A DNA stretch of 64,000 nt from Pseudomonas segetis (GCF_900188155.1 NZ_FZOG01000001.1:594935-658934), one strand, 5' to 3'. Positions 10,504 through 19,788 are shown, counted from the stretch's first letter. Notes: generated from the letters alone by a model not told the origin. Made by a program: numbers and translations.

Positions 10504-11394
10504 ATGGAGCAATTTCGGAATATCGGCATCATTGGTCGCCTCGGCAGCACGCAGGTGCTCGACACTATTCGTCGACTGAAGAAGTTTCTGCTCGACCGCC
10601 ACACCCATGTGATTCTGGAAGATTCGATTGCTGAAGTCCTGCCGGGCCATGGCTTGCAGACCTCTTCGCGCAAGAACCTCGGGGAAATCTGTGACTTGGT
10701 GATTGTGGTCGGTGGCGACGGTAGCTTGTTGGGCGCTGCGCGGGCATTGGCGCGCCACAAGATTCCGGTACTTGGGGTCAACCGTGGCAGCCTGGGCTTT
10801 TTGACCGATATCCGCCCCGACGAGCTTGAAGTCAAGGTCGCCGAGGTGCTGGACGGCAATTACCTGACCGAAAACAGGTTTTTGCTCGAAACCGAAGTGC
10901 GGCGTAATGCTGAAGCCATCGGCCAGGGCGATGCGCTTAACGATGTGGTTTTGCATCCGGGCAAGTCGACGCGGATGATCGAGTTCGAGTTGTTTATCGA
11001 CGGCCAGTTTGTTTGCAGCCAGAAAGCTGACGGCCTGATCGTCTCGACCCCGACCGGCTCCACGGCCTATGCCTTGTCTGCGGGCGGCCCGATCATGCAT
11101 CCCAAGCTCGATGCAATAGTAATAGTGCCCATGTACCCGCATACCCTGTCGAGTCGCCCCATAGTGGTCGATGGCAACAGCGAGCTGAAAATTGTTGTGT
11201 CCAAGGACCTGCAGATTTACCCGCAGGTGTCCTGTGACGGGCAGAATCACTTTACCTGCGCGCCTGGTGATACCGTCACCATCCGCAAGAAACCGCAAAA
11301 GCTATGCCTGATTCATCCGCTTGACCATAACTATTACGAGGTCTGTCGCACCAAGCTAGGGTGGGGCAGCCGCCTTGGTGGTGGAGGCGAGTAA
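10504..11394 (+). CDS. nadK: NAD(+) kinase
   Basis: 296 residues, usual length. It phosphorylates NAD to NADP using ATP or polyphosphate in the cytoplasm. Diagnostic motifs are GGDGS at 70-74, NRGSLGFLTDI and STPTGSTAYALSAGGPI. The ATG has GGGAG six bases upstream. The next gene (metallophosphatase) begins immediately after its TAA stop, and a rhomboid gene overlaps that one, so this is a three-gene operon. Confidence 0.97.
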   Translation: MEQFRNIGIIGRLGSTQVLDTIRRLKKFLLDRHTHVILEDSIAEVLPGHGLQTSSRKNLGEICDLVIVVGGDGSLLGAARALARHKIPVLGVNRGSLGFLTDIRPDELEVKVAEVLDGNYLTENRFLLETEVRRNAEAIGQGDALNDVVLHPGKSTRMIEFELFIDGQFVCSQKADGLIVSTPTGSTAYALSAGGPIMHPKLDAIVIVPMYPHTLSSRPIVVDGNSELKIVVSKDLQIYPQVSCDGQNHFTCAPGDTVTIRKKPQKLCLIHPLDHNYYEVCRTKLGWGSRLGGGGE

Positions 11395-12369
11395 ATGCGC
11401 CTGGACCCTGAGCGAAGTTACGACCTGATCGGCGATATCCATGGCTGTGCGCGGACCCTGGCACGCTTGCTGGATAAGCTGGGGTACCGGCAAGAGGCTG
11501 GCGTCTGGCGTCACCCGACTCGCACGGCCATCTTCCTGGGTGACCTGGTTGACCGTGGCCCGCGAATTCGCGAAGCCGTCAACCTGGTGCGCACCATGGT
11601 CGACGGCGGTTCTGCCGTGTGCATCATGGGCAACCATGAGTTTAATGCCCTGGCGTGGACGACACCGGCAAAGCCGGGCAGCGGTCGCCAGTTTGTTCGT
11701 GAGCACAACGCCCGCCATGCGCGCATGATCGCGGAAACCCTGGATCAATACGCAGCCTACCCAGCCGAGTGGCGGGAAACCCTTGAGTGGTTCTACCAGC
11801 TCCCCTTGTTTATCGATGCCGGGCGCTTTCGCGCCGTGCATGCCTGCTGGGATGACGAGTTGATCAATCCCTTGCGCGCGCAGTTCCCGGATGGGCGAAT
11901 CAACCAGGCTTTCGTCAAGGCGGCGGCCGAGCACGGCAGCTTTGCCAATACCGCCTTCAACCGCTTGCTGCGCGGGACAGACATGCGCCTGCCGCACGGC
12001 ATGACGCTGACCAGCGACGACGGTTTCACCCGCTCTTTCTTCCGCACCAAGTTTTGGGAAGAGAACCCGCAAACATATGGCGATATCGTGTTCCAGCCCG
12101 ATGCGCTTCCCGAGTTGGCCGCGCAAACACCATTGACGGAAATGCAGAAGAACGAGCTGCTCAGATATGGCGCCGACCAGCCCCTATTATTTGTCGGCCA
12201 CTATTGGCGCAGCGGCAAGCCTTCACCTATTCGCGCCAACCTGGCGTGCCTGGACTACAGCGCCGTGATGTATGGACGCTTGGTCGCTTATCGCCTGGAT
12301 CAGGAGCATCGTTTGGATTCGAGTAAATTTGTCTGGGTCGAGGTTGAAAAGCCGGAGGCGCCGAAATGA
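11395..12369 (+). CDS. metallophosphoesterase (calcineurin-like)
   Basis: 324 residues with all metal-binding motifs: DIHG at 14-17, GDLVDRGP at 49-56, GNHE at 79-82 and a C-terminal GHYW. This is the layout of bacterial PrpA/ApaH-like phosphatases. Substrate (phosphoprotein, dinucleotide or nucleotide) cannot be told from sequence. The start codon directly abuts the nadK stop, with the ribosome site (GGTGGAGGCGAG) inside nadK, and its own end overlaps the rhomboid gene by ATGA. Confidence 0.88.
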   Translation: MRLDPERSYDLIGDIHGCARTLARLLDKLGYRQEAGVWRHPTRTAIFLGDLVDRGPRIREAVNLVRTMVDGGSAVCIMGNHEFNALAWTTPAKPGSGRQFVREHNARHARMIAETLDQYAAYPAEWRETLEWFYQLPLFIDAGRFRAVHACWDDELINPLRAQFPDGRINQAFVKAAAEHGSFANTAFNRLLRGTDMRLPHGMTLTSDDGFTRSFFRTKFWEENPQTYGDIVFQPDALPELAAQTPLTEMQKNELLRYGADQPLLFVGHYWRSGKPSPIRANLACLDYSAVMYGRLVAYRLDQEHRLDSSKFVWVEVEKPEAPK

Positions 12370-13232
12370 GTCCCGTGGCGGTTCTACGTTTGCCAACACA
12401 AACCAATCTGAGCGGCTTTATCGCATTGTTGCAGCGCCTCAAGGTGCCGCACAGGGTGAGCGAGGAGGCCGGCGAGCAAGTGCTGTGGGTGCCGGGAGAG
12501 TCATTGGCCGAACAGGTGCGCGAGCTCTACAGCCGTTACCCCGAGGGCAATGATGACGCGCCGCTTGAGGCCTCGGTTGTGCCGGGCGCGACTCGCCCCG
12601 GGTTCATCCAGCAAGCTAAAAGCAATCCCTTGACCTGCGCGGTGTTGCTGCTGACCTTTATCGTCGCGGCCATTACTCTGCTGGGCGACAACTTCTCGGC
12701 GATTCGCTGGTTGAGTTTTGTCGACTTCAAGATCCAGGGCGAGTACATCTATTTCGCCTCGGCCGAGCAAGGCTTGCAGGCAGGGCAGTGGTGGCGATTG
12801 ATCACGCCCATGCTGATTCACTTCGGCTTTCTGCATCTGGCCATGAACAGCCTGTGGTATTGGGAATTGGGGCGGCGCATTGAGTCTTACCAAGGAGCCC
12901 TGGCGTTACTCGGGTTGACCCTGGTATTCAGCCTGGCATCGAGCGTGGCGCAATACAGCTTCTCCGGGCCGTCGCTCTTTGGTGGGCTGTCCGGCGTGCT
13001 CTACGGGTTATTGGGCCACTGCTGGATTTACCAGCGACTTGCGCCTAACCCTGCATATCGCCTGCCGCCTGGCGTGCTGGTGATGATGCTGGCCTGGTTG
13101 CTGATATGCATGACCGGCGTCTTTGAACTACTGCAATTTGGCTCCATCGCCAATGCCGCGCATGTCGGCGGGCTGGTGGCGGGTTGCCTGACTGGGTTGT
13201 GTGGTGGGTTGTGGCAGCGCGCCCGCCGTTAG
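12366..13232 (+). CDS. rhomboid family intramembrane serine protease
   Basis: 288 residues. Residues 1-75 are a soluble cytoplasmic domain like that of GlpG. Transmembrane segments follow from ~88. The catalytic Ser209 sits in GGLSG and His266 in AAHVGG; His157 and Asn161 (HLAMNSLWYWELG) match the oxyanion-side residues of GlpG. It should be an active protease of the inner membrane. ATGA overlap with the metallophosphatase gene shows coupled translation in the nadK operon. Its substrates are unknown. Confidence 0.92.
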   Translation: MSPVAVLRLPTQTNLSGFIALLQRLKVPHRVSEEAGEQVLWVPGESLAEQVRELYSRYPEGNDDAPLEASVVPGATRPGFIQQAKSNPLTCAVLLLTFIVAAITLLGDNFSAIRWLSFVDFKIQGEYIYFASAEQGLQAGQWWRLITPMLIHFGFLHLAMNSLWYWELGRRIESYQGALALLGLTLVFSLASSVAQYSFSGPSLFGGLSGVLYGLLGHCWIYQRLAPNPAYRLPPGVLVMMLAWLLICMTGVFELLQFGSIANAAHVGGLVAGCLTGLCGGLWQRARR

Positions 13233-13270
13233 CGGCCTGTTAAAATACTGGTTTTATCTGGAGGCGGGTT

Positions 13271-13534
13271 ATGTCGTCGTTTTTGCAAACTATTGAAAAC
13301 ATCACCCCCGAAATCTACCAGAGCCTTAAGTTGGCGGTAGAAATTGGCAAATGGCCAGATGGTCGCAAGCTGACTCAAGAGCAAAAAGAGTTGAGCTTGC
13401 AGGCCCTGATTGCCTGGGAAATCAAAAACCTGCCGGAAGACCAGCGCATCGGCTACATGGGGCCACAGGAATGCAGCTCCAAGTCCGAGCCTGTACCGAA
13501 CCTGTTGTTCAAGTCTTCCGATACCTTGCACTGA
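13271..13534 (+). CDS. YeaC family protein (DUF1315)
   Basis: 87 residues with the DUF1315 (YeaC) pattern: an N-terminal helix NITPEIYQSLKLAVEIGKWPDGRKL, shown here only by position 10-34, then a helix around residues 45-60 with WEIKNLPEDQR and YMGP. GGAGG precedes the ATG. It lies 38 bases after the rhomboid gene and 21 before the DUF2797 gene, in the same direction. No function is established for the family. Confidence 0.85.
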   Translation: MSSFLQTIENITPEIYQSLKLAVEIGKWPDGRKLTQEQKELSLQALIAWEIKNLPEDQRIGYMGPQECSSKSEPVPNLLFKSSDTLH

Positions 13535-13555
13535 ATTTGAGAGTGGCAGTTGTTA

Positions 13556-14386
13556 ATGAATGAATTGGGGCGCGGTGCGCTGAGCAAAATGTCGGCGCGG
13601 TTGGAAAGCCCGGTGCAGTATTCGTTTCGCCTGGATGACCAGCTGATTGCAGTCAATCCGTTGATCGGCAAGACCGTGCGCCTGGAGTTTTTGGGTGCGA
13701 TTCACTGCAGCCACTGCGGCCGCAAGACCAAGACCAGCTTTAGCCAGGGCTATTGTTATCCGTGCATGCAGAAGCTTGCCCAGTGCGATATTTGCATCAT
13801 GAGTCCGGAGCGCTGCCACTATGACGCGGGCACTTGTCGTGAACCGAGTTGGGGTGAGCAGTTCTGCATGACTGACCATGTGGTCTATCTGGCCAATTCG
13901 TCCGGGGTAAAAGTGGGTATTACCCGGGCCACGCAAGTGCCGACCCGCTGGATCGACCAGGGCGCAACCCAGGCGTTGCCCATCATGCGGGTGGCAACGC
14001 GTCAGCAGTCCGGGTTTGTCGAAGACCTGCTGCGTAGCCAGGTAGCGGATAAAACCAACTGGCGTGCGCTGCTCAAGGGCGATGCCGCGCCAGTCGACCT
14101 GCTGAGCGTGCGCAATGAAATTCTCAGCGCCTGCGCCGAGGGCATGCAACAGTTGCAACAACGCTTTGGTATACAGGCGATCCAGCCGGTGAGTGACGCG
14201 CAAACGCTGGAAATCGGCTATCCGATTGAAGCCTATCCGCCAAAGATCACCAGCTTTAATCTGGATAAGAACCCCATCGCCGAAGGCACCTTGACCGGTA
14301 TCAAGGGCCAGTATCTGTTGTTTGATACCGGTGTTATCAATATTCGCAAGTACACCGCCTATCAGTTGGCGGTGAGCAGCAACTGA
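13556..14386 (+). CDS. DUF2797 protein, zinc-cluster plus GIY-YIG-like domain
   Basis: 276 residues from ATG 13556; an in-frame TTG six bases earlier is possible. After ~45 residues comes a Cys-rich block (CSHCG, YCYPCM, CDIC, RCHY, TCRE, FC), probably binding zinc. Then HVVYLANSSGVKVGITR followed by RWIDQGA resembles the GIY-YIG nuclease core (VYL...VGIT...RW). The family is DUF2797 (PF10977), function unknown. The gene follows YeaC with the same orientation and is likely co-transcribed. Confidence 0.8.
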   Translation: MNELGRGALSKMSARLESPVQYSFRLDDQLIAVNPLIGKTVRLEFLGAIHCSHCGRKTKTSFSQGYCYPCMQKLAQCDICIMSPERCHYDAGTCREPSWGEQFCMTDHVVYLANSSGVKVGITRATQVPTRWIDQGATQALPIMRVATRQQSGFVEDLLRSQVADKTNWRALLKGDAAPVDLLSVRNEILSACAEGMQQLQQRFGIQAIQPVSDAQTLEIGYPIEAYPPKITSFNLDKNPIAEGTLTGIKGQYLLFDTGVINIRKYTAYQLAVSSN

Positions 14387-14517
14387 GACTGCAGTCGATT
14401 CAAACCGTGCGAGGCTGGTTGTATCAACCCACGGCCTGACACAATTAATTTTTGCAAGGAATCGTCTCGCAGTAGTTTTTCAGCGATTCCCAAGCAGCTC
14501 AATCAAGAGAGGCGACC

Positions 14518-17178
14518 ATGCGCACCGAACAACCGAAGATGATCTACCTCAAGGACTACAAGGCGCCGGATTACCTGATCGATGAAACGCACCTGACTTT
14601 CGAGCTGTTTGAAGACCACAGCCTGGTCCATGCTCAACTGGTTATGCGTCGTAATCCGGCATTGAGTCCCGATCTGCCAGCGCTGGAGTTCGATGGGCAA
14701 GAGCTTGAGTTGATCTCGATTGCGCTCAATGACCGCCAGCTTACGGCTGCGGACTATCAGCTGACGGATGTGTCGCTGACCTTGCAGCCTGACAGCGCCA
14801 GTTTCGTGATCGATACCACGGTCAAGATCCACCCGGAAAGCAACACCGCGCTGGAGGGCTTGTACAAGTCCAGTGGCATGTTCTGTACCCAGTGCGAGGC
14901 CGAAGGTTTCCGCAAGATCACCTATTACCTCGACCGCCCGGATGTGATGAGCAAGTTCACCACCACCCTGAGCGCGCAGCAGCATGATTATCCGGTGCTG
15001 CTGTCCAACGGCAATCCTATTGCCAGTGGCAGCGAGGAGGACGGGCGTCACTGGGCGACCTGGGAAGATCCATTTATGAAGCCCGCATACCTCTTTGCCT
15101 TGGTCGCGGGTGACCTGTGGTGCATCGAAGATACCTTCACCACCATGAGCCAGCGTGAAGTAGCGCTGCGCATTTATGTCGAGCCAGAGAATGTCGACAA
15201 GTGCCAGCACGCGATGGACAGCTTGAAGAAGTCGATGCGCTGGGATGAACAAACCTATGGCCGTGAGTACGACCTCGACATCTTTATGATAGTGGCGGTC
15301 AACGACTTCAACATGGGCGCCATGGAAAACAAAGGGCTCAATATCTTCAACTCCAGCGCCGTGCTGGCACGAGCTGAAACCGCCACCGACGCCGCGCACC
15401 AGCGGGTTGAGGCGATTGTCGCCCACGAGTACTTCCACAACTGGTCGGGCAATCGCGTCACTTGCCGTGACTGGTTTCAGTTGTCGTTGAAGGAAGGCTT
15501 CACGGTATTTCGTGATTCGCAGTTCAGTGCCGATATGAACTCGGCCACGGTCAAGCGCATCGAGGACGTGGCCTACCTGCGCACCCATCAGTTTGCCGAA
15601 GATGCCGGTCCGCTGGCGCATTCGGTGCGCCCGGACGCCTTTATCGAAATCTCCAACTTCTACACCCTGACCGTTTATGAGAAAGGTTCAGAAGTGGTGC
15701 GCATGATTCGCACGCTGCTTGGTGCTGATAACTTCCGCAAGGGCAGTGACCTGTATTTCGAGCGTCATGATGGACAGGCTGTTACCTGTGATGACTTTAT
15801 CAAGGCCATGGAAGATGCCAGCGGTGTCGACCTGACCCAGTTCAAGCGCTGGTACAGCCAAGCGGGCACACCGCGTCTGGCGGTCAGCGAGAGCTACGAT
15901 GCAGCCAATAAGCGCTACAGCCTGTGCTTCAGGCAAAGCTGCCCGGCAACGCCAGGCCAAAGCGAAAAGCTGCCCTTTGTGATTCCTGTCGAGTTGGGGT
16001 TGCTGGATGCCCAGGGCCAGCCTTTGGCATTGCAGCTTGAGGGCGAGCAGGGCGGTGCTGTTGCGCACAGCCGGGTATTTGCCATCGATCAAGCCGAGCA
16101 GACGCTGACATTCATCAATATTGCCGAGCAGCCGTTGCCATCGTTGCTGCGTGGCTTCTCGGCGCCCGTGAAGTTGAGTTTCCCCTACAGCCGCGACCAA
16201 CTGATGTTCCTGATGCAGCACGATGGCGACGGCTTCAATCGCTGGGAAGCTGGCCAGCAATTGTCGGTACAGGTGCTTCAGGAGCTGATCGCCCAGCAGC
16301 AAGCGGGCGAAGCGATGGTGATGGATCAGCGCTTGGTCAGCGCCCTGCGAACCGTGCTTGAAGATACACAACTGGATCAAGCAATGGTTGCGGAAATGCT
16401 TTCGCTGCCAGGGGAGGCCTATCTCACCGAAATCAGTGAGGTGGCGGATGTGGAAGCCATTCACCAGGCCCGTGAATTTGCTCGCCTGCAGTTGGCCGAG
16501 GCGCTGCGGGATGCACTTTGGGCGCGCTACCAGGCCAATCGCGAGGTTTCGCGCAACAGCGAGTATGTTGCCGAGGCCGAGCACTTTGCCCGCCGTAGCT
16601 TGCAAAACATAGCCCTGTCGTACTTGATGCTCAATGCAACACCCGAGGTTCTGGGCGCTTGCATGGATCAGTTCGAGAACAGCGACAATATGACCGAGCA
16701 ACTGACCGCGCTGGCGGTGCTGGTCAATTCGCCGTTTGCCGATGAGCGGGCCAAGGTGCTGGCAAGCTTTGCCGAGCACTTCAAGGATAATGCACTGGTC
16801 ATGGATCAGTGGTTCAGTGTACAGGCAGCCTGTGGTTTGCCCGGTGGCCTGGAGCGGGTTAAAGCGCTTATGGAGCACCCTGCATTTACCCTGAAGAACC
16901 CGAACAAGGTCCGGGCCCTGATCGGTGCGTTTGCTGGCCAGAACCTGATCAATTTCCACAAGGCCGATGGCAGCGGTTATCGCTTCCTGGCTGACCAGGT
17001 CATTACCCTCAATGCGCTAAATCCACAGATTGCTTCACGGCTGCTGGCCCCGCTGACCCGCTGGCGCAAATATGCGCCTGCGCGCCAGGCGCAGATGAAG
17101 TCCGAGTTGGAGCGGATTGTGGCCTCTGGCGAGCTGTCGAGCGATGTGTTCGAGGTGGTTAGCAAGAGCCTTGCATAA
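14518..17178 (+). CDS. pepN: aminopeptidase N
   Basis: 886-residue M1-family zinc aminopeptidase, normal length. GAMEN (267-271) binds the substrate amino terminus; HEYFH (303-307) and Glu326 in LKEGFT bind zinc and activate water. The long helical C-terminal domain closes over the active site. It acts in the cytoplasm to trim peptides from the N terminus. GAGAGG lies six bases before the ATG. A strong terminator follows at 17271. Confidence 0.97.
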   Translation: MRTEQPKMIYLKDYKAPDYLIDETHLTFELFEDHSLVHAQLVMRRNPALSPDLPALEFDGQELELISIALNDRQLTAADYQLTDVSLTLQPDSASFVIDTTVKIHPESNTALEGLYKSSGMFCTQCEAEGFRKITYYLDRPDVMSKFTTTLSAQQHDYPVLLSNGNPIASGSEEDGRHWATWEDPFMKPAYLFALVAGDLWCIEDTFTTMSQREVALRIYVEPENVDKCQHAMDSLKKSMRWDEQTYGREYDLDIFMIVAVNDFNMGAMENKGLNIFNSSAVLARAETATDAAHQRVEAIVAHEYFHNWSGNRVTCRDWFQLSLKEGFTVFRDSQFSADMNSATVKRIEDVAYLRTHQFAEDAGPLAHSVRPDAFIEISNFYTLTVYEKGSEVVRMIRTLLGADNFRKGSDLYFERHDGQAVTCDDFIKAMEDASGVDLTQFKRWYSQAGTPRLAVSESYDAANKRYSLCFRQSCPATPGQSEKLPFVIPVELGLLDAQGQPLALQLEGEQGGAVAHSRVFAIDQAEQTLTFINIAEQPLPSLLRGFSAPVKLSFPYSRDQLMFLMQHDGDGFNRWEAGQQLSVQVLQELIAQQQAGEAMVMDQRLVSALRTVLEDTQLDQAMVAEMLSLPGEAYLTEISEVADVEAIHQAREFARLQLAEALRDALWARYQANREVSRNSEYVAEAEHFARRSLQNIALSYLMLNATPEVLGACMDQFENSDNMTEQLTALAVLVNSPFADERAKVLASFAEHFKDNALVMDQWFSVQAACGLPGGLERVKALMEHPAFTLKNPNKVRALIGAFAGQNLINFHKADGSGYRFLADQVITLNALNPQIASRLLAPLTRWRKYAPARQAQMKSELERIVASGELSSDVFEVVSKSLA

Positions 17179-17232
17179 ACCTTGAATCAGCACCTTCCAG
17201 CAAGCCCGGTCTAGAGCAATTCTGACCGGGAA

Positions 17233-17254
17233 AATACCCTGCTTGCAGGGTATT
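17233..17254. repeat. near-perfect palindrome after pepN
   Basis: AATACCCTGC and its exact complement GCAGGGTATT are separated by only TT. With a 2-base spacer it is a poor hairpin but a good dyad protein site. It sits between the pepN stop and the terminator, and no T run follows. Confidence 0.55.
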
Positions 17255-17270
17255 GGATGAGTCAACCCTG

Positions 17271-17304
17271 AAGTGTTACCGGCGCAGGCTGGTAACACTT
17301 TTTT
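17271..17304 (+). terminator. Rho-independent terminator after pepN
   Basis: AAGTGTTACC pairs perfectly with GGTAACACTT around a ten-base loop, followed by TTTT. Confidence 0.88.
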
Positions 17305-17733
17305 GTTACTCAAAGGAATGAAAATCCCACCTTTTAGATCTGAAGGCTAATAAAAAGGCTTTTTATGGATTTTTCCAGAGGATCTGTCTTTTTTGTCCGG
17401 TGCGTCTAGATCGGTGCTTTAGTGACTATTCGGGCCAGATTGTAGGACATGGCTGAAAAGTACCGCCTTAAATCTGACGTTTTTAAGCGTGGTTATAGAG
17501 TCACGAATCGAAACAGCTGTGCAAAGTGCTTTTAAATAATACGACTGTTTGAATTGGCATCATGGTTGCACTGCTTCTGAAGATTGAGCCTCGCAAGGGA
17601 GCTTTCCTCGATCGTGGGCGTGAAACCACGGGGGATTATGTTTTTCGGTTTTACCAAAAGTCGTCATCAGTACGGCTGAACCGCGTCCTAGATAGGCGCA
17701 ATAAAAAGAATGATCTGCCAGGAGTAATTTTCG
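17305..17733 (+). other. long leader/promoter region of the DUF1302 cassette
   Basis: 429 bases without a convincing gene. The left part is AT-rich, as expected for activator or IHF binding upstream of a sigma-54 promoter at 17554. The 150 bases from that promoter to the DUF1302 ATG form a long untranslated leader. A 99-residue frame over its right part is out of frame with the cassette and has no family features. Confidence 0.6.
17554..17571 (+). promoter_or_regulatory. sigma-54 (RpoN) promoter for the DUF1302 cassette
   Basis: TTGGCATCATGGTTGCAC matches the -24/-12 consensus: TGGCA and TTGCA with exactly ten bases between GG (17556-17557) and GC (17568-17569). Transcription should start near 17582, giving a leader of about 150 bases. 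An enhancer-binding protein would be needed; its gene is not in this window. Confidence 0.75.
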
Positions 17734-19695
17734 ATGGGTATCAAGTCTCGCCATCCACGGGTGTGTTTTGCACCAGTGAAGGCTGGTTTTGCGTTTGCCG
17801 GAATTCTACCGCTGCTTGTGGCTGCTCAAGCCCAGGCTGTCGAATTCAGTTTTGCCGATAACGAAATCAATGGTTCCATCGACACCACCGTGTCCTACGG
17901 CCAGTTGTGGCGTGTCCAGGGCCAGGACAGGAGCAACGACGATATCAACGGCAACGACGGTAACCGTAACTTCGATACCGGTCTGGTTTCGGAGGTCTAT
18001 AAAGTCACCTCGGATCTCGGCGCGACCTACAAGAACTACGGCATGTTTGTCCGTGGCAGTGCCTTCTACGACACCCAGATCATGGATAAGCGCAACGACT
18101 TCTACGATGCCAGCGGTCCGGCGCAGCCAAGCCAGAGCTTCCCACGCGACAATAGCTTTACCTACGAGACGCGGCACAAGGCCGGTCGTGACGCGCAGAT
18201 CCTCGATGCCTACGTCTATGGTGATTGGGACGTCGCCGATATGCCGGTGACTGCGCGCCTGGGCAAGCAGGTATTCAACTGGGGTGAGGCCCTGTTCTAT
18301 CGCGGTGGTATCAACACCACCAACCCGGTCGATGCGGCTAAGTTCCGCTTGCCAGGCGCGGAGTTGAAGGAAGTGCTGGTGCCGGTCGAGGCGCTTAACT
18401 TCAGCGTTGGCCTGACTGACAACCTGTCGCTTGAGTCCTTCTACCAGTTCAACTGGAAGGAAACCGCGATTGATCCAGTCGGCACCTTCTACTCCGAGAC
18501 AGACCTCTTTGCCGATGGCGGCAATACTGCCTACAGCACGCAGTCTGCCCTGGCGCCCGTACGCGGCCTTTATCAGCAGTTGAGCGCGGGTAACTTTGCC
18601 GGTTTGCAGGGCAATGACTACTTCGATCAAAACGGCGTGATCAAGGTGGCCAACATTGGCTCCGACATCAATGCCAGGAACGATGGTCAGTTTGGTGCTG
18701 CACTGCGCTACATCGCTGAAGATTTCAACAGCACCGAGTTCGGTTTCTACTTCGTCAACTATCACTCGAAGGAACCGCTGATCAATGCTGACCTGAACAG
18801 CAGCTACGCAGGCCTGAACATCGATCAGTTGGCGGGCCTGGGCGGTTTTGCCAGCTATGACGACCTGCAGGCAGCGGCTGCCAGCGGTAATGCCGGGGCA
18901 GGGCAAATCCTGGGCCTGGTCAATGGCGCAGCGGCGGTGGATGTGGCCAACCAGGTCAATGCCCGTCGTGAGTATGTTGAAGATATCCGCATGTACGGCA
19001 TGAGCTTCAACACCACTGTGGGTCTGGCTTCGGTGTTCGGTGAGCTGTCCTATCGTCCGAACCTGCCGATCGGTATCTCGACCACCAACGACCTGCTCGG
19101 TGACTTGCTGACGCAAGCGGCGCCTTTGGCCGGCGGCGACAAGATTAACATCGCCGGGCAGCAGGTTGGACTGGAAGACGAGATCCACAACTATGAGCGC
19201 GTTGAAGCCTTCAACGCCTCGCTTGGGACCATCTATAACTTCGGCCCTTCACTGGGTTTCGACTCGCTGTTTGGCGTGGCCGAGCTTGCGTCCGAGCACC
19301 TGCGTGGGAGTGACCTGCAATACACCGCCCGTGACGGTTCGACCCGCTACTACTCCGGACGCGGTAATAGCGCCTATATCGATGACAATGATCGTAACGA
19401 CCAGGTCAACAAGAATGCCTATGGCTACACCATGGTCCTCTCTGGCACCTGGAACGATGTCTATGCGGGTGTGAACCTGTCGCCCTACGTGGTTTACCGC
19501 GAAGACTTCGAAGGTAACTCCTACCAGACCGGCAACTTTATCGAAGGTCGCAAGGCTTACACGCTGGGCGTCAAGGCCAATTACCTGAACAGCTTGGAAG
19601 CGGAGCTTGCCTACACCGAGTTCTACGGTGCCGGCGGCAACAACTCCTCGCGCGACCGCGACAACATTGGTCTCAACGTCAAGTACTCGTTCTGA
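17734..19695 (+). CDS. DUF1302 outer-membrane beta-barrel protein
   Basis: 653 residues. A long signal peptide (hydrophobic core ~20-32, cleavage after AAQAQA near 36) is followed by alternating amphipathic strands rich in aromatic residues and Gly/Asn turns. The protein ends NVKYSF, with the terminal Phe used as outer-membrane assembly signal. This is the DUF1302 (PF06980) pattern, a predicted porin-like barrel. From memory, the PAO1 gene in this place carries the name gbt (glycine betaine transmethylase), but no methyltransferase motif exists here. An AGGAG ribosome site lies before the ATG. It is the first gene of the envelope cassette and lies under the sigma-54 promoter. Confidence 0.88.
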   Translation: MGIKSRHPRVCFAPVKAGFAFAGILPLLVAAQAQAVEFSFADNEINGSIDTTVSYGQLWRVQGQDRSNDDINGNDGNRNFDTGLVSEVYKVTSDLGATYKNYGMFVRGSAFYDTQIMDKRNDFYDASGPAQPSQSFPRDNSFTYETRHKAGRDAQILDAYVYGDWDVADMPVTARLGKQVFNWGEALFYRGGINTTNPVDAAKFRLPGAELKEVLVPVEALNFSVGLTDNLSLESFYQFNWKETAIDPVGTFYSETDLFADGGNTAYSTQSALAPVRGLYQQLSAGNFAGLQGNDYFDQNGVIKVANIGSDINARNDGQFGAALRYIAEDFNSTEFGFYFVNYHSKEPLINADLNSSYAGLNIDQLAGLGGFASYDDLQAAAASGNAGAGQILGLVNGAAAVDVANQVNARREYVEDIRMYGMSFNTTVGLASVFGELSYRPNLPIGISTTNDLLGDLLTQAAPLAGGDKINIAGQQVGLEDEIHNYERVEAFNASLGTIYNFGPSLGFDSLFGVAELASEHLRGSDLQYTARDGSTRYYSGRGNSAYIDDNDRNDQVNKNAYGYTMVLSGTWNDVYAGVNLSPYVVYREDFEGNSYQTGNFIEGRKAYTLGVKANYLNSLEAELAYTEFYGAGGNNSSRDRDNIGLNVKYSF

Positions 19696-19788
19696 TAGCC
19701 GAGCCAGTTGCCGTGCCCAGCAGCAGGGCAACTGTGGTTCCAAAGACAACTGAACTGGGCGTCAATCGGCGCCCGGAGGAGAAATAGG

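Noticed and set aside
17806..19188. 460-codon frame antisense to the DUF1302 gene
   Set aside because: No start signals; the plus-strand gene has a signal peptide and barrel end.
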